Shown piece after piece: positions 1-8,042 of a stretch of DNA of 64,000 nt (position 1 is the stretch's first letter; each line of letters opens with the position of its first letter). The notes under the pieces were generated by a model that was not told the DNA's origin, made no database searches, and was given only the letters and a program-made list of their open reading frames with translations. The translations under genes and the position numbers were made by a program. This DNA comes from JASBTN01 sp965228805 (GTDB lineage: Bacteria > Pseudomonadota > Alphaproteobacteria > Rhodobacterales > Rhodobacteraceae). Location of the stretch: assembly GCF_965228805.1 (NCBI RefSeq), contig NZ_CBDDIE010000003.1, forward strand, positions 2,294,001-2,358,000. The letters are read 5' to 3'.

Positions 1-1
1 C

Positions 2-715
2 CTGTGCCTCTTGCCGCTTCCGGCCCTGGCCGATTGCGTGATCCTGCTGCATGGGCTGGCGCGCAGCCCGACATCGTTGCTGGTGATGGAGGAGGCGCTG
101 CGTCAGGAAGGCCATGACGTGGTCAACATGGGGTATCCGTCGACCGAGGCGCCGATCGAGACCCTGGTCGAGGCGGCGATCCCGCCCGCGGTCACCCTGT
201 GCGGGGACCAGAAGGTGCATTTCGTCACCCATTCGATGGGCGGTATCCTGGCCCGGGTCTGGCTGGAAGAAAACCGCCCTGCCGACATGGGCCGCGTCGT
301 CATGATGGCCCCGCCCAACCATGGCAGCGAACTGGTGGATGCCTTTGGTGATCTGGAGCCCTTCGCCTGGATCAACGGCCCGGCCGGGCTGCAGTTGGGC
401 ACCGGCGCGGATTCGGTGCCCAATGCCACCGGCCTGCCCGCATTCGAGCTGGGCGTGATCGCCGGAAACCGGTCGATGAACCCGATCTATTCGGCGGTGA
501 TCGAGGGCGAGGACGACGGCAAGGTCAGCGTGGAAAGCACGCGCATCCAGGGCATGACGGATCATATCGTGCTGCCGGTCACCCATACGTTCATGATGGT
601 GAACCCCTTGGTCGTCGCCCAGGTGATCGGCTTTCTGGACAAGGGCACCTTCGAACACGGTCTGACCTTTGCCACGGTGCTGGAACGGATTGCAGAAGAG
701 GCGGGGTACCGCTGA
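2..715 (+). CDS. Secreted alpha/beta hydrolase, lipase-like (5' end outside window)
   Basis: The reading frame is open to the left edge, so the true start lies outside the window. The first visible residues (LCLLPLPALA, then DC) look like the end of a Sec signal peptide with an ALA cleavage site, so the enzyme is probably exported. Downstream are the lipase hallmarks: an oxyanion-hole segment ILLHGLARS and the nucleophile elbow THSMGG (G-x-S-x-G-like), followed by NHGSELVD. This resembles triacylglycerol lipase/PGAP1-like hydrolases that act on esters. Substrate cannot be told. The next gene is a separate porin-like unit about 180 bp downstream. Confidence 0.75.
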   Translation: MCLLPLPALADCVILLHGLARSPTSLLVMEEALRQEGHDVVNMGYPSTEAPIETLVEAAIPPAVTLCGDQKVHFVTHSMGGILARVWLEENRPADMGRVVMMAPPNHGSELVDAFGDLEPFAWINGPAGLQLGTGADSVPNATGLPAFELGVIAGNRSMNPIYSAVIEGEDDGKVSVESTRIQGMTDHIVLPVTHTFMMVNPLVVAQVIGFLDKGTFEHGLTFATVLERIAEEAGYR

Positions 716-897
716 GCCTTTGGGCGCAACACATTCGAATTGCTATATATTCAGCTGAGGGTTGCGTGCCCTTGCGGTCACGCGGCCCAACTCATTGCCG
801 GCGGGAACTGGACCATCCCCCGTCTTACCTGTCACTGCTGTGCAAGATTGTCCGCCCCGTTTTCGGGGTGGCGCGTAGGCGGAGATGAGTTGGGACA

Positions 898-1797
898 ATG
901 ATGAAACAGACACTTCTTTTGGCGGCAACCGCCGTTGGCCTGTCGGCCGGGATTGCCCAGGCAGAATTCGCCGTGGGCGGCTGGGTCAACCTGGAATACG
1001 AAGATCAATACGGTGACTACCGCAAGACCCTGCGCGGGGACGTGCTGGCGACCTATGGCACCCAAGGTGGGTTGACCTTTGGTGTCGGCCTGAGGGGCGA
1101 CCTGGAGGATTCAGGGGATACCTCGGGCTTCGAACGGCGTCGCGGCGGGGTCTATGGCCTGGTCTCTTTCGGCGATGGCATTTCCAGCTTTGGCGAAGTC
1201 ACGGTGAGCTATGGCGACATCTGGGGCGCGGGCAACCTGTTTCCCGAAGAGTACTTCGGCTTTGATGATACCACCTCGACCGACGACGATACGCTGCGTG
1301 TCGACCTGAAATTCGGCAACCACCAGATCGCCTTCTCGAACGACTTCAACGGGGTGAATGCGGATTGGGAGTTCGGATATCGAGGCCGGTTCGGCGCCTA
1401 TGCCGTGGCGGTGGGATATGAGAACGACTCCGAAGATCTGGGTATCCTGATCGGGCGCAAGCTGAACGACCAGTTCGCGGTGCACCTGGCGATCGTCGAA
1501 GACCTGGATGAAAGTGAGGATGCGGCGGACCACCAGGGGATCTCGCTCATCTACACGCCGAATGACCGGTTCACGCTTGGCCTGAATGCGGCGCGGTATA
1601 ACGAAGGGTTTCATTCCGCCGGTGTGCTGGTGTCCTACACCACAGACCGCGTGATCCTGAAGGCGGAATATGTGAAATTCCACGACGATGACGATGACCA
1701 GTTCGAGTTCGGCGTGGTCATTCCCTTTGGCCGTACGCAACCGGCGCATGACGCCCGCTTTACCTTTACGGATTACACCGGGTTCGGCCTGTTCTGA
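898..1797 (+). CDS. Porin-like outer-membrane beta-barrel protein
   Basis: A 299-residue protein with an N-terminal signal peptide (AATAVGLSAGIAQA, then EFAVGG) followed by alternating hydrophobic/polar strands rich in Gly, Tyr, Asp and aromatic residues, ending in an aromatic residue (GFGLF), as expected for Gram-negative porins. Stretches such as VNLEYEDQYGDY and GDLEDSGDTSGF resemble the general porins of Rhodobacterales. The protein is acidic, with a DDDDDQ cluster late in the sequence. Two ATGs lie in tandem (898, 901); either may start. It is followed directly by a strong hairpin terminator shared with hemN on the other strand. Exact channel specificity is unknown. Confidence 0.7.
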   Translation: MMKQTLLLAATAVGLSAGIAQAEFAVGGWVNLEYEDQYGDYRKTLRGDVLATYGTQGGLTFGVGLRGDLEDSGDTSGFERRRGGVYGLVSFGDGISSFGEVTVSYGDIWGAGNLFPEEYFGFDDTTSTDDDTLRVDLKFGNHQIAFSNDFNGVNADWEFGYRGRFGAYAVAVGYENDSEDLGILIGRKLNDQFAVHLAIVEDLDESEDAADHQGISLIYTPNDRFTLGLNAARYNEGFHSAGVLVSYTTDRVILKAEYVKFHDDDDDQFEFGVVIPFGRTQPAHDARFTFTDYTGFGLF

Positions 1798-1820
1798 ACT
1801 GACCTCACCGCAAGACAAAA

Positions 1821-1851
1821 AACGCCCCCGGAGCCAGGCTTCGGGGGCGTT
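1821..1851. terminator. Bidirectional intrinsic terminator between porin and hemN
   Basis: The arms AACGCCCCCG (1821-1830) and CGGGGGCGTT (1842-1851) form a 10-bp G+C-rich stem. It is preceded by an A-run and followed by a T-rich tail, so it can stop transcription from both convergent genes. Confidence 0.85.
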
Positions 1852-1874
1852 ATCGTTTCTGCTCGTCGATTGCG

Positions 1875-3230
1875 TCAGACCGCCTGGCTGTGCCCGGACG
1901 CGTTCATCTCGTAGGCATCAAAGTGACGCGCGATGATGCGGGCGAGCGGCTTGGCGTGCTCCTTGATGGTCAGCACCCCGTCCACCAGCGTGGTGGTGTC
2001 CGGCATCGCCTCATCCAGCCCTGCGCACATGGCCAGTAGCTCGTCGAGGCTGGCGTCCAGCTCGACGGCCACCTGGTTCAGGTCGGCGCGGAAGTCACAG
2101 AGGATCAGCTCGATGATGCGGCCGCGCAGGTGGTCGTCGCGGTCGAACACGTGACCGCGGGCCGAGGCCAGTTCACCCGCGCGCACGCGGCCCTGGTACT
2201 TGCCGGTGGCCGGTTCGTTCTGCGCATAGCCCTGCGGGTAGCGGCTGATCGAACTGGCGCCGACACCGATGAGCACCTCGGACTTGTCCTCGGTATAGCC
2301 CTGGAAGTTGCGGCGCATGCTGCCGTTCTGATGGGCGACCTCGAGCCCGTCCGTGGGCAGGGCGAAGTGGTCGATGCCGATCTCGGCAAAGCCATCGGCG
2401 AGGAACAGCTCGCGCGCGGTGTTGAACAGCTCCAGGCGACCTTCCGGCGAGGGCAGGGCCTCGGTCGGGATCAGGGTCTGGCGCTTGGCCATCCAGGGCA
2501 CGTGGGCATAGCCGAACAGCGCCACGCGGTCCGGGCCCAACGACAGCAGCTTCTGCACCGAATCTGCCATGCGTTCCTTGGTCTGGTGCGGCAGCCCGTA
2601 AAGGATATCGGCATTCAGCGAGGTAATGCCGCGTTCGCGCAGCCCTTCGACTGCGTCCTTGGTGATCTCATAGCTCTGCGGGCGGCCGATGACTTCCTGG
2701 ATCATCGGGTCGAAATCCTGCACCCCGATCGAGGCACGGTTCATGCCGGCCGCTGCCAGCGCGTCCAGACGGTCGCCGTCGATCTCGTTCGGGTCGATCT
2801 CGACCGAGAACTGGGCATTGTCCGCGAGCGGCGCCATGTCCTTCACTGCAGCGGCGAGGTCCGTGATCATCTCGGGTCGCAAGAGGGTCGGCGTGCCGCC
2901 GCCCCAGTGCAGGTGCTCGATCTTGACCCCGGGCGCCAGGCGCTCGGCGATCTGGGCAAGCTCCATCTTGACCGTGTCCACATAGGCCTGGACCGGCTCG
3001 GCATTGGCCGTGCCCTGGGTGCGACAGGCACAGAACCAGCACAGGCGCCGACAGAAGGGCACGTGCACGTAGAAGGAGATCGTCGCATTTTCGGGGATTG
3101 CACGGATCCAGTCACCGACGGTGTCGGCGCTGAAACCCGGCTTGAAATGCGTGGCGGGCGGGTAGCTGGTGTATCGAGGCACACGGGCGTCAAATAGCCC
3201 CAGCTGTCTGAGTTGCGTCAGGGTCTGCAT
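1875..3230 (-). CDS. hemN: Oxygen-independent coproporphyrinogen III oxidase (radical SAM)
   Basis: Converts coproporphyrinogen III to protoporphyrinogen IX without oxygen, supplying heme at low oxygen. The 451-residue protein has the radical-SAM Cys motif C60-xxx-C64-xx-C67 followed by C69 (CRRLCWFCACR), the pattern typical of true HemN rather than the HemW homologues, which lack the CxxxCxxCxC form. The N-terminus LGLFDARVPRYTSYPPA matches family members. An FNR box lies 36-49 bp upstream, shared with divergent fnrL. No Shine-Dalgarno is visible before the ATG; see the finding on a probable leaderless transcript. In the cell it would serve the heme-rich cbb3 oxidase encoded nearby. Confidence 0.93.
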   Translation of the reverse strand: MQTLTQLRQLGLFDARVPRYTSYPPATHFKPGFSADTVGDWIRAIPENATISFYVHVPFCRRLCWFCACRTQGTANAEPVQAYVDTVKMELAQIAERLAPGVKIEHLHWGGGTPTLLRPEMITDLAAAVKDMAPLADNAQFSVEIDPNEIDGDRLDALAAAGMNRASIGVQDFDPMIQEVIGRPQSYEITKDAVEGLRERGITSLNADILYGLPHQTKERMADSVQKLLSLGPDRVALFGYAHVPWMAKRQTLIPTEALPSPEGRLELFNTARELFLADGFAEIGIDHFALPTDGLEVAHQNGSMRRNFQGYTEDKSEVLIGVGASSISRYPQGYAQNEPATGKYQGRVRAGELASARGHVFDRDDHLRGRIIELILCDFRADLNQVAVELDASLDELLAMCAGLDEAMPDTTTLVDGVLTIKEHAKPLARIIARHFDAYEMNASGHSQAV

Positions 3231-3238
3231 TCGAATAG

Positions 3239-3244
3239 GATTTA
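3239..3244 (-). promoter_or_regulatory. Candidate -10 element of hemN
   Basis: On the minus strand this reads TAAATC and lies about 31 bp from the centre of the FNR box, the spacing expected for a class II FNR-activated promoter. If used, transcription would start at about 3231, the base before the hemN ATG. Position is inferred from spacing only. Confidence 0.45.
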
Positions 3245-3265
3245 GAGGAACCGACGCGCACTTCC

Positions 3266-3279
3266 TTGATCAGGATCAA
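3266..3279. promoter_or_regulatory. FNR box between hemN and fnrL
   Basis: TTGATCAGGATCAA is a perfect TTGAT-N4-ATCAA palindrome, the FNR/FnrL consensus. It is placed to activate hemN (centre about 42 bp from the hemN start). It lies only 12 bp before the fnrL ATG, where FnrL binding would be expected to autoregulate, probably repress, its own gene. Confidence 0.92.
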
Positions 3280-3290
3280 GTTACCCCAAC

Positions 3291-4031
3291 ATGAACGACA
3301 TTGCCTTTGCTTCGAGGGAATGCGGCTCCTGCCCCATTCGCCACCGCGCCGTCTGCGCCCGCTGTGAGGCGGACGAGCTGGAGCGGCTTGAAGAAATCAA
3401 GTTCTACCGGACCTATGAGGCCGGGCAACCGGTGCTATGGGCCGGAGATCAAATGGAATTCGTCGCCTCGGTGGTCAGCGGCATCGCCTCGCTGAGCCAG
3501 ACGATGGAAGACGGGCGCACCCAGATGGTGGGCCTGCTGCTGCCGTCGGATTTCATCGGCCGCCCGGGGCGCGACGCGGCGCCCTTCGACGTGGTGGCGG
3601 TGAGCGACCTCACGATTTGTTGTTTCCGCAAGAAGCCGTTCGAGGGGCTGATGACCTCGACGCCCCACATTGGCGCGCGGCTGCTGGAGATGACGCTGGA
3701 CGAACTTGATTCGGCCCGCGAATGGATGCTGGTACTGGGGCGCAAGACCGCGCGCGAGAAGATCGCGAGCCTGCTGTCGATCCTGGCCCGCCGCGATGCC
3801 TCCCTGCGCAAACAGGCGCCCAGGGACGGGATGAGTTTCGATCTGCCCCTGACCCGCGAGGCGATGGCGGATTACCTGGGGCTGACACTGGAAACCGTGA
3901 GCCGCCAGATCTCGGCCCTCAAGAAATCCGGCGTGATCGTGCTGGAAGGCAAGCGCAAGGTCATGGTGCCCGACCTCGAGGCGCTGATCGACGAGACCGG
4001 CGACGACATGGATGGCGGGCTGATCGTCTGA
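3291..4031 (+). CDS. fnrL: Oxygen-sensing Crp/Fnr-family regulator FnrL
   Basis: A 246-residue global regulator that binds a [4Fe-4S] cluster when oxygen is low and then activates or represses FNR-box promoters. N-terminal cysteines C11, C14, C22 and C25 (CGSCPIRHRAVCARC) plus a central C110/C111 supply cluster ligands. A cAMP-binding-like barrel follows, and a C-terminal helix-turn-helix contains LTREAMADYLGLTLETVSRQ, whose E-xx-SR recognition helix is the FNR type that reads TTGAT. It is divergent from hemN and upstream of the cco genes, which are its expected targets and carry matching boxes. No clear Shine-Dalgarno precedes the ATG. Confidence 0.95.
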   Translation: MNDIAFASRECGSCPIRHRAVCARCEADELERLEEIKFYRTYEAGQPVLWAGDQMEFVASVVSGIASLSQTMEDGRTQMVGLLLPSDFIGRPGRDAAPFDVVAVSDLTICCFRKKPFEGLMTSTPHIGARLLEMTLDELDSAREWMLVLGRKTAREKIASLLSILARRDASLRKQAPRDGMSFDLPLTREAMADYLGLTLETVSRQISALKKSGVIVLEGKRKVMVPDLEALIDETGDDMDGGLIV

Positions 4032-4070
4032 GCAGGGCGAGCCCCGGCCCCGGCTTCGGCGCCGTCGGGC

Positions 4071-4130
4071 CCTTTCATCTTTCCTGAAATATCCCGGGGT
4101 GAGGCCGATAGGCCGAGGGGCAGTGCCCCT
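4071..4130 (+). repeat. Dispersed intergenic element, copy A
   Basis: The block CCTTTCATCTTTCC, then two variable bases, then AAATATCCCGGGGTG (4071-4101), is followed by the hairpin AGGGGC-AGT-GCCCCT (4116-4130). The same blocks occur in reverse orientation at 18381-18432, so this is a repeated element rather than a one-off terminator. Confidence 0.7.
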
Positions 4131-4173
4131 CCAACTTCCGTGCCAGCGACATGGCCCTCCTGGGCAAAGCCCA

Positions 4174-4277
4174 CTGTCGCCCTCCGCAAGCTACGCAGCT
4201 CTCGCGGTGCAAGCACCGCTGTCGCCCTCCGCAAGCTACGCGGCTCTCGCGGTGCAAGCACCGCTGTCGCCCTCCGC
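4174..4277 (+). repeat. 45-bp direct tandem repeat, about 2.3 copies
   Basis: Units begin at 4174, 4219 and 4264, each opening CTGTCGCCCTCCGC. The first two are full length and nearly identical (CTACGCAGC versus CTACGCGGC); the third is cut after 14 bases. Each full unit contains the small inverted repeat GCGGTGC-AA-GCACCGC. No coding role is apparent. Confidence 0.9.
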
Positions 4278-4300
4278 GCGTTTTGCCGAGCAAAACGCGC
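4276..4300. repeat. Perfect palindrome with 11-bp arms
   Basis: GCGCGTTTTGC and GCAAAACGCGC flank a CGA loop. It abuts the truncated third tandem-repeat unit, so the repeat tract appears to end in this hairpin. It has no T-run of its own and need not be a terminator. Confidence 0.8.
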
Positions 4301-4379
4301 TACGCCCAACCCCTGGCAAGCCGCAGGCGCGGGCAGGGGGCGGGAGCGCTCCCTTTGCCGGTGCAACGTTCGGGCGAGG

Positions 4380-4402
4380 CGATTCGCTTAACAGGCGAAT
4401 CG
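4380..4402 (-). terminator. Hairpin at the 3' end of uspA
   Basis: CGATTCGC (4380-4387) pairs with GCGAATCG (4395-4402) across a 7-base loop, eight bases past the uspA stop. A U-run is lacking, so termination is possible but not certain. Confidence 0.45.
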
Positions 4403-4409
4403 GGGCCCG

Positions 4410-5249
4410 TCAGTGGGCCATCAGCACCGGAACTTCGGCCACTTCCAGCATATGTCGGGTGGCGCCGCCCAGAATCGATTCGCGGAAGCGCGAGTGGCCA
4501 TAGGCGCCCATCACAACCATATCCGCGTTCTTGTCGCGCACATGGCGGTTCAGGATGTCGGACACGCGCGGCATGGTCTTGGCCAGCACCGAGACTTCGG
4601 CGCGCACCCCGTGGCGGGCCAGCATCTGGCTCAGCGCGCCGCCGGGGTCCGAGCGTTCCGGCCCGTGCTGCGGCGGGTCGATGATGGCGATCGACACCAG
4701 CTCGGCCGCCTGCAGGAAGGGCAGGGCGGCGCGGATCGCGCGCAGCGCCTCGGCGCTTTCGTTCCAGGCGATGACGATCCGTTCGAACTTTGCGGGCACC
4801 TCGACCGCGTCCGGCACGATCATGACCGGCACGGCGCCATTGAACAGTGCAGCTTCGGTGATTGCCTCCAGATCATGGCCACGCCCTTCGCCGTAAGGCT
4901 TCGGCAAGACGACAAGATCCGTGAACCGGGTGCGATGGGCGACCAGGCCGGGCAGGGCGACCATCTGTGCCGACAGGCCGGTCGCGGCCCAGGGGAAGAG
5001 CGCCCCGTCCAGCTGTTCCTCGGCGTGTTTTTCCAGTTTGACCGCATCCTCGCGGGCCTGAGCCATGTTGTCCTGCACCACCATCGCCGAGGCTCCGGCG
5101 TAGTAGAACCCCGGCTGGGTGCGGTCGAGCCCCAGGCAGAGCACGTCCAGATGCGCCTCGCATGTGCTGGCAAGCCTGCCCGCTGCGGCGAAGGAGGATT
5201 GGTTCAGTTTCGGGTCGGTCAGAAGGGTCGTGATGGTGCGATAGGCCAT
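4410..5249 (-). CDS. uspA: Universal stress protein, UspA family (tandem domain)
   Basis: A 279-residue protein with two UspA folds. The second carries the ATP-binding pattern VVMGAYGHSRFRE (G-x2-G-x9-G-S type) near the C-terminus, and the first is more degenerate. Such proteins protect or signal under stress; several bind ATP. I chose the ATG of MAYRTITTLL at 5249, preceded by GGAAAAGAG, over an in-frame TTG 15 bases upstream. It is divergent from ccoN, and an FNR box (5313-5326) lies about 64 bp upstream, so low-oxygen induction together with the oxidase is likely. An usp gene beside fnrL and cco is common in Rhodobacterales. Confidence 0.88.
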   Translation of the reverse strand: MAYRTITTLLTDPKLNQSSFAAAGRLASTCEAHLDVLCLGLDRTQPGFYYAGASAMVVQDNMAQAREDAVKLEKHAEEQLDGALFPWAATGLSAQMVALPGLVAHRTRFTDLVVLPKPYGEGRGHDLEAITEAALFNGAVPVMIVPDAVEVPAKFERIVIAWNESAEALRAIRAALPFLQAAELVSIAIIDPPQHGPERSDPGGALSQMLARHGVRAEVSVLAKTMPRVSDILNRHVRDKNADMVVMGAYGHSRFRESILGGATRHMLEVAEVPVLMAH

Positions 5250-5312
5250 GGCACTCTTTTCCAAGCGGTTTCGTTATCGCTGACAGAGTGCCTTTCAACC
5301 CCCTGCGGCGCT

Positions 5313-5326
5313 TTGACATGGGTCAA
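5313..5326. promoter_or_regulatory. FNR box, uspA side of the uspA/ccoN promoter region
   Basis: TTGACATGGGTCAA matches TTGAT-N4-ATCAA with one symmetric change in each half. It is placed to serve uspA on the minus strand. It lies 45 bp from the next box, centre to centre. Confidence 0.8.
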
Positions 5327-5357
5327 GGGCATTGCTCGGCGGGCCAATCCGTTGCAT

Positions 5358-5371
5358 TTGACATGGATCAA
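5358..5371. promoter_or_regulatory. FNR box, ccoN side of the uspA/ccoN promoter region
   Basis: TTGACATGGATCAA matches the FNR consensus with one change. It is centred about 107 bp upstream of the ccoN ATG, leaving room for a class II promoter start near 5406 and a leader of about 65 bases. Confidence 0.85.
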
Positions 5372-5471
5372 GGCGGTCTGGACCCCAGGGGTTCAAACCG
5401 TCGACAGTCGCGAAGTGCCCCTTTGACCGACCTGGGTGGGGCGCACAAAGACAAAGACGAAGGGACGCAAA

Positions 5472-7076
5472 ATGTGGGATTACCTGAAATTGGTGGCATT
5501 CGGCCTTGTGGCCGTCCTTGCCGCCTATGCAGCAAGTCAAGCCCGCGACGTAGCCTACTTGGTTCACGCCATTCTGGTTATGTTGATCGGGGGCGGCATG
5601 TTCGTTTATTCGCTGCGGCGAATTGGCGAGCCGAAAGCCGAAAAGACCGGATATCTGGACGCACCGATCCGCATCGGTGTGGCGCTGACCGCCTTCTGGG
5701 GCGCGGTCGGCTTCCTGGTGGGCACGTTCATCGCCTTCCAGCTGGCATTTCCGAGCCTCAACTTCGGCTGGGCCGAAGGCTACCTGAACTTCGGGCGTCT
5801 GCGCCCGCTGCACACCTCGGCGGTGATCTTCGCCTTCGGTGGCACCGCGCTCATTACCTCGAGCTTCTACGTGGTGCAGCGCACCTCGGGCGCGCGTCTC
5901 TGGAATGACGGGCTGGCCTGGTTCGTGTTCTGGGGCTATCAGGTGGTGATCCTGCTGGCCGCGACCGGCTACCTGCTGGGCGCCACCCACGGCAAGGAAT
6001 ATGCCGAACCCGAGTGGTACACCGACCTGTGGCTGACCATCGTCTGGGTTGCCTACCTGCTGGTCTTCATGGGCACGCTGATGAAGCGCAAGGAGCCCCA
6101 CATCTACGTTGCCAACTGGTTCTACCTGTCCTTCATCATCACCGTCGCGATGCTGCACGTGGTCAACAACCTGGCCATTCCGGTGTCGATCTTCGGCTCG
6201 AAATCGGTGCAGGTGATGGCCGGTGTGCAGGACGCCATGACGCAGTGGTGGTACGGCCACAACGCGGTGGGCTTCTTCCTGACCGCGGGCTTCCTGGGCA
6301 TGATGTACTACTTCGTGCCGAAACAGGCCGAACGCCCCGTCTTCTCGTACAAGCTGTCGATCATCCACTTCTGGGCGCTGATCTTCCTGTACATCTGGGC
6401 CGGTCCGCACCACCTGCACTACACCGCTCTGCCGGACTGGGCCTCGACCCTGGGCATGGTGTTCTCGGTCGTCTTGTGGATGCCCAGCTGGGGCGGCATG
6501 ATCAACGGCCTGATGACCCTGTCGGGCGCCTGGGACAAGCTGCGCACCGATCCGATCATCCGCATGATGGTCATCTCGATCGGCTTCTACGGCATGTCGA
6601 CCTTCGAGGGTCCGATGATGTCGATCCGCGCGGTGAACTCGCTGTCGCACTACACCGACTGGACCATTGGTCACGTGCACTCCGGTGCTCTGGGCTGGAA
6701 CGGCATGATCACCTTCGGTGTCCTGTACTTCCTGACCCCGAAACTCTGGGGCCGTGCGCGCCTGTACTCGAACACCCTGGTGTCCTGGCACTTCTGGCTG
6801 GCCACCATCGGCATCGTGCTCTACGCCGCGTCGATGTGGGTCACCGGCATCATGGAAGGCCTGATGTGGCGTGAAGTTGATGCGCAGGGCTTCCTGGTGA
6901 ACTCCTTCGCCGACACCGTGGCCGCGAAGTTCCCGATGTACGTGGTGCGTGGCCTGGGCGGGGTGCTGTTCCTGTCTGGTGCACTGATCATGTGCTACAA
7001 CCTGTGGATGACCGTGAAGCGTTCGCCGGCTGCGGAAGCAGTCAGCACCGGCGCTGCCGCGGCTCCGGCTGAATAA
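5472..7076 (+). CDS. ccoN: Cytochrome c oxidase cbb3-type, catalytic subunit I
   Basis: The heme-copper catalytic subunit of the high-affinity cbb3 oxidase, which reduces oxygen to water in the inner membrane. The 534-residue polytopic protein shows the conserved His sets: LHTSAVIF (low-spin heme), WWYGHNAVGFF (CuB region), GPHHLHYTALPDW (CuB His pair with the nearby Tyr typical of the family) and GHVHSGALGWNG (heme ligands). I start at the ATG of MWDYLKLVAFG, preceded by GAAGGGACG, since family members begin there; an in-frame GTG 36 bases upstream would add an unlikely basic extension. First gene of ccoNOQP. Confidence 0.97.
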   Translation: MWDYLKLVAFGLVAVLAAYAASQARDVAYLVHAILVMLIGGGMFVYSLRRIGEPKAEKTGYLDAPIRIGVALTAFWGAVGFLVGTFIAFQLAFPSLNFGWAEGYLNFGRLRPLHTSAVIFAFGGTALITSSFYVVQRTSGARLWNDGLAWFVFWGYQVVILLAATGYLLGATHGKEYAEPEWYTDLWLTIVWVAYLLVFMGTLMKRKEPHIYVANWFYLSFIITVAMLHVVNNLAIPVSIFGSKSVQVMAGVQDAMTQWWYGHNAVGFFLTAGFLGMMYYFVPKQAERPVFSYKLSIIHFWALIFLYIWAGPHHLHYTALPDWASTLGMVFSVVLWMPSWGGMINGLMTLSGAWDKLRTDPIIRMMVISIGFYGMSTFEGPMMSIRAVNSLSHYTDWTIGHVHSGALGWNGMITFGVLYFLTPKLWGRARLYSNTLVSWHFWLATIGIVLYAASMWVTGIMEGLMWREVDAQGFLVNSFADTVAAKFPMYVVRGLGGVLFLSGALIMCYNLWMTVKRSPAAEAVSTGAAAAPAE

Positions 7077-7090
7077 GGAGGGCCGGACAG

Positions 7091-7825
7091 ATGGCAATTC
7101 TCGACAAACACGTCGTTCTTGAAAAGAACGCAACGCTTCTGCTGGTCTCTTCGCTGCTGGTCGTCACCATCGGTGGCATCGTGGAAATCGCGCCGCTCTT
7201 CTACCTCGAAAACACCATCGAGGATGTGGAAGGCATGCGCCCCTACACGCCGCTCGAGCTGGAAGGCCGGAACATCTATATCCGCGAAGGCTGCTATGTC
7301 TGCCACTCGCAGATGATCCGTCCGATGCGCGACGAGGTGGAACGTTATGGTCCCTACTCGCTGGCCGCAGAAAGCCAGTACGACCACCCGTTCCAGTGGG
7401 GGTCCAAGCGGACCGGGCCGGACCTGGCCCGCGTCGGCGGCCGGTATTCGGACGAATGGCATGTGGATCACCTGGTGAACCCGCAGTCGGTCGTGCCGGA
7501 ATCGGTGATGCCGAAATACGCGTTCCTGCTGGACAACCTGCTGACCCCGGAAAGCAGCCATATCGCCGATGTGGTGGCCACCAACGCCTTCGTGGGTGTG
7601 CCCTATACCGACGAGATGCTGGAGAACGCCGAAGCCGACTGGCTGGCTCAGGCGGATCCGGACAGCGACTATGACGGTCTGCTGGAGCGTTACGGCGAAA
7701 ATGTGCAAGTGCGCAATTTCGACGGCAAGCCGGGTGTGTCGGAGATGGATGCTCTGATCGCCTATATGCAGATGTTGGGCACCCTGGTCGACTTCTCGAC
7801 CTTCACGCCTGACGCAAGCCGGTAA
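7091..7825 (+). CDS. ccoO: cbb3 oxidase monoheme cytochrome c subunit II
   Basis: A 244-residue membrane-anchored cytochrome c that passes electrons to the CcoN active site. One N-terminal membrane helix (residues about 14-37, LLLVSSLLVVTIGGIV) anchors a periplasmic domain with one heme-binding CYVCH, shortly followed by the SQMIRPMRDE signature of CcoO. A methionine-containing VVPESVMPKY supplies the expected axial ligand. It starts 14 bases after ccoN with AAGGAGGG as ribosome site. Length and motif order are ordinary for the family. Confidence 0.97.
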   Translation: MAILDKHVVLEKNATLLLVSSLLVVTIGGIVEIAPLFYLENTIEDVEGMRPYTPLELEGRNIYIREGCYVCHSQMIRPMRDEVERYGPYSLAAESQYDHPFQWGSKRTGPDLARVGGRYSDEWHVDHLVNPQSVVPESVMPKYAFLLDNLLTPESSHIADVVATNAFVGVPYTDEMLENAEADWLAQADPDSDYDGLLERYGENVQVRNFDGKPGVSEMDALIAYMQMLGTLVDFSTFTPDASR

Positions 7826-7835
7826 GGGGGCGGAC

Positions 7836-8030
7836 ATGGACACCTATTCCATTTTCCGCGAAATCGCCGATAGCTGGGTGCTCCTGGCCATGTTCCTGTT
7901 CTTTCTCGGCGTCTGTGCCTGGGCTTTCCGCCCGGGCGCACGCGAGACCCACAAGGACATCGCCAACATCCCGTTTCGTCACGAAGACAAACCTGCCGGT
8001 GACGGGGAACTCCCCCGCGCTCAGCACTAA
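7836..8030 (+). CDS. ccoQ: cbb3 oxidase small subunit CcoQ
   Basis: A 64-residue protein with one membrane helix (about residues 14-31, WVLLAMFLFFLGVCAWAF) followed by a short polar tail with PGARETHKDIANIPF, typical of CcoQ/FixQ. It has no cofactor; the family helps stabilise the complex and can influence electron flow. Located in the conserved place between ccoO and ccoP, ten bases after the ccoO stop with a GGGGG-rich ribosome site. Confidence 0.95.
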   Translation: MDTYSIFREIADSWVLLAMFLFFLGVCAWAFRPGARETHKDIANIPFRHEDKPAGDGELPRAQH

Positions 8031-8042
8031 GGAGACCCGGCA

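Larger units (their letters stand above)
4032..4409. other. Gene-free interval between fnrL and uspA, rich in repeats
   Basis: These 378 bases between convergent genes hold no convincing gene. They contain one copy of a bipartite intergenic element (4071-4130), a 45-bp tandem repeat (4174-4277), an 11-bp-stem palindrome (4276-4300) and a hairpin beside the uspA stop (4380-4402). Short ORFs here run through the repeats and look spurious. Confidence 0.8.

Noticed and set aside
4174..4300. CRISPR array
   Set aside because: The units are direct tandem repeats without unique spacers, and no cas genes are present.
5436..5471. GTG start giving ccoN 12 extra residues
   Set aside because: CcoN homologues start at MWDY; the ATG at 5472 has a good ribosome site and the extra residues are basic and unlike the family.
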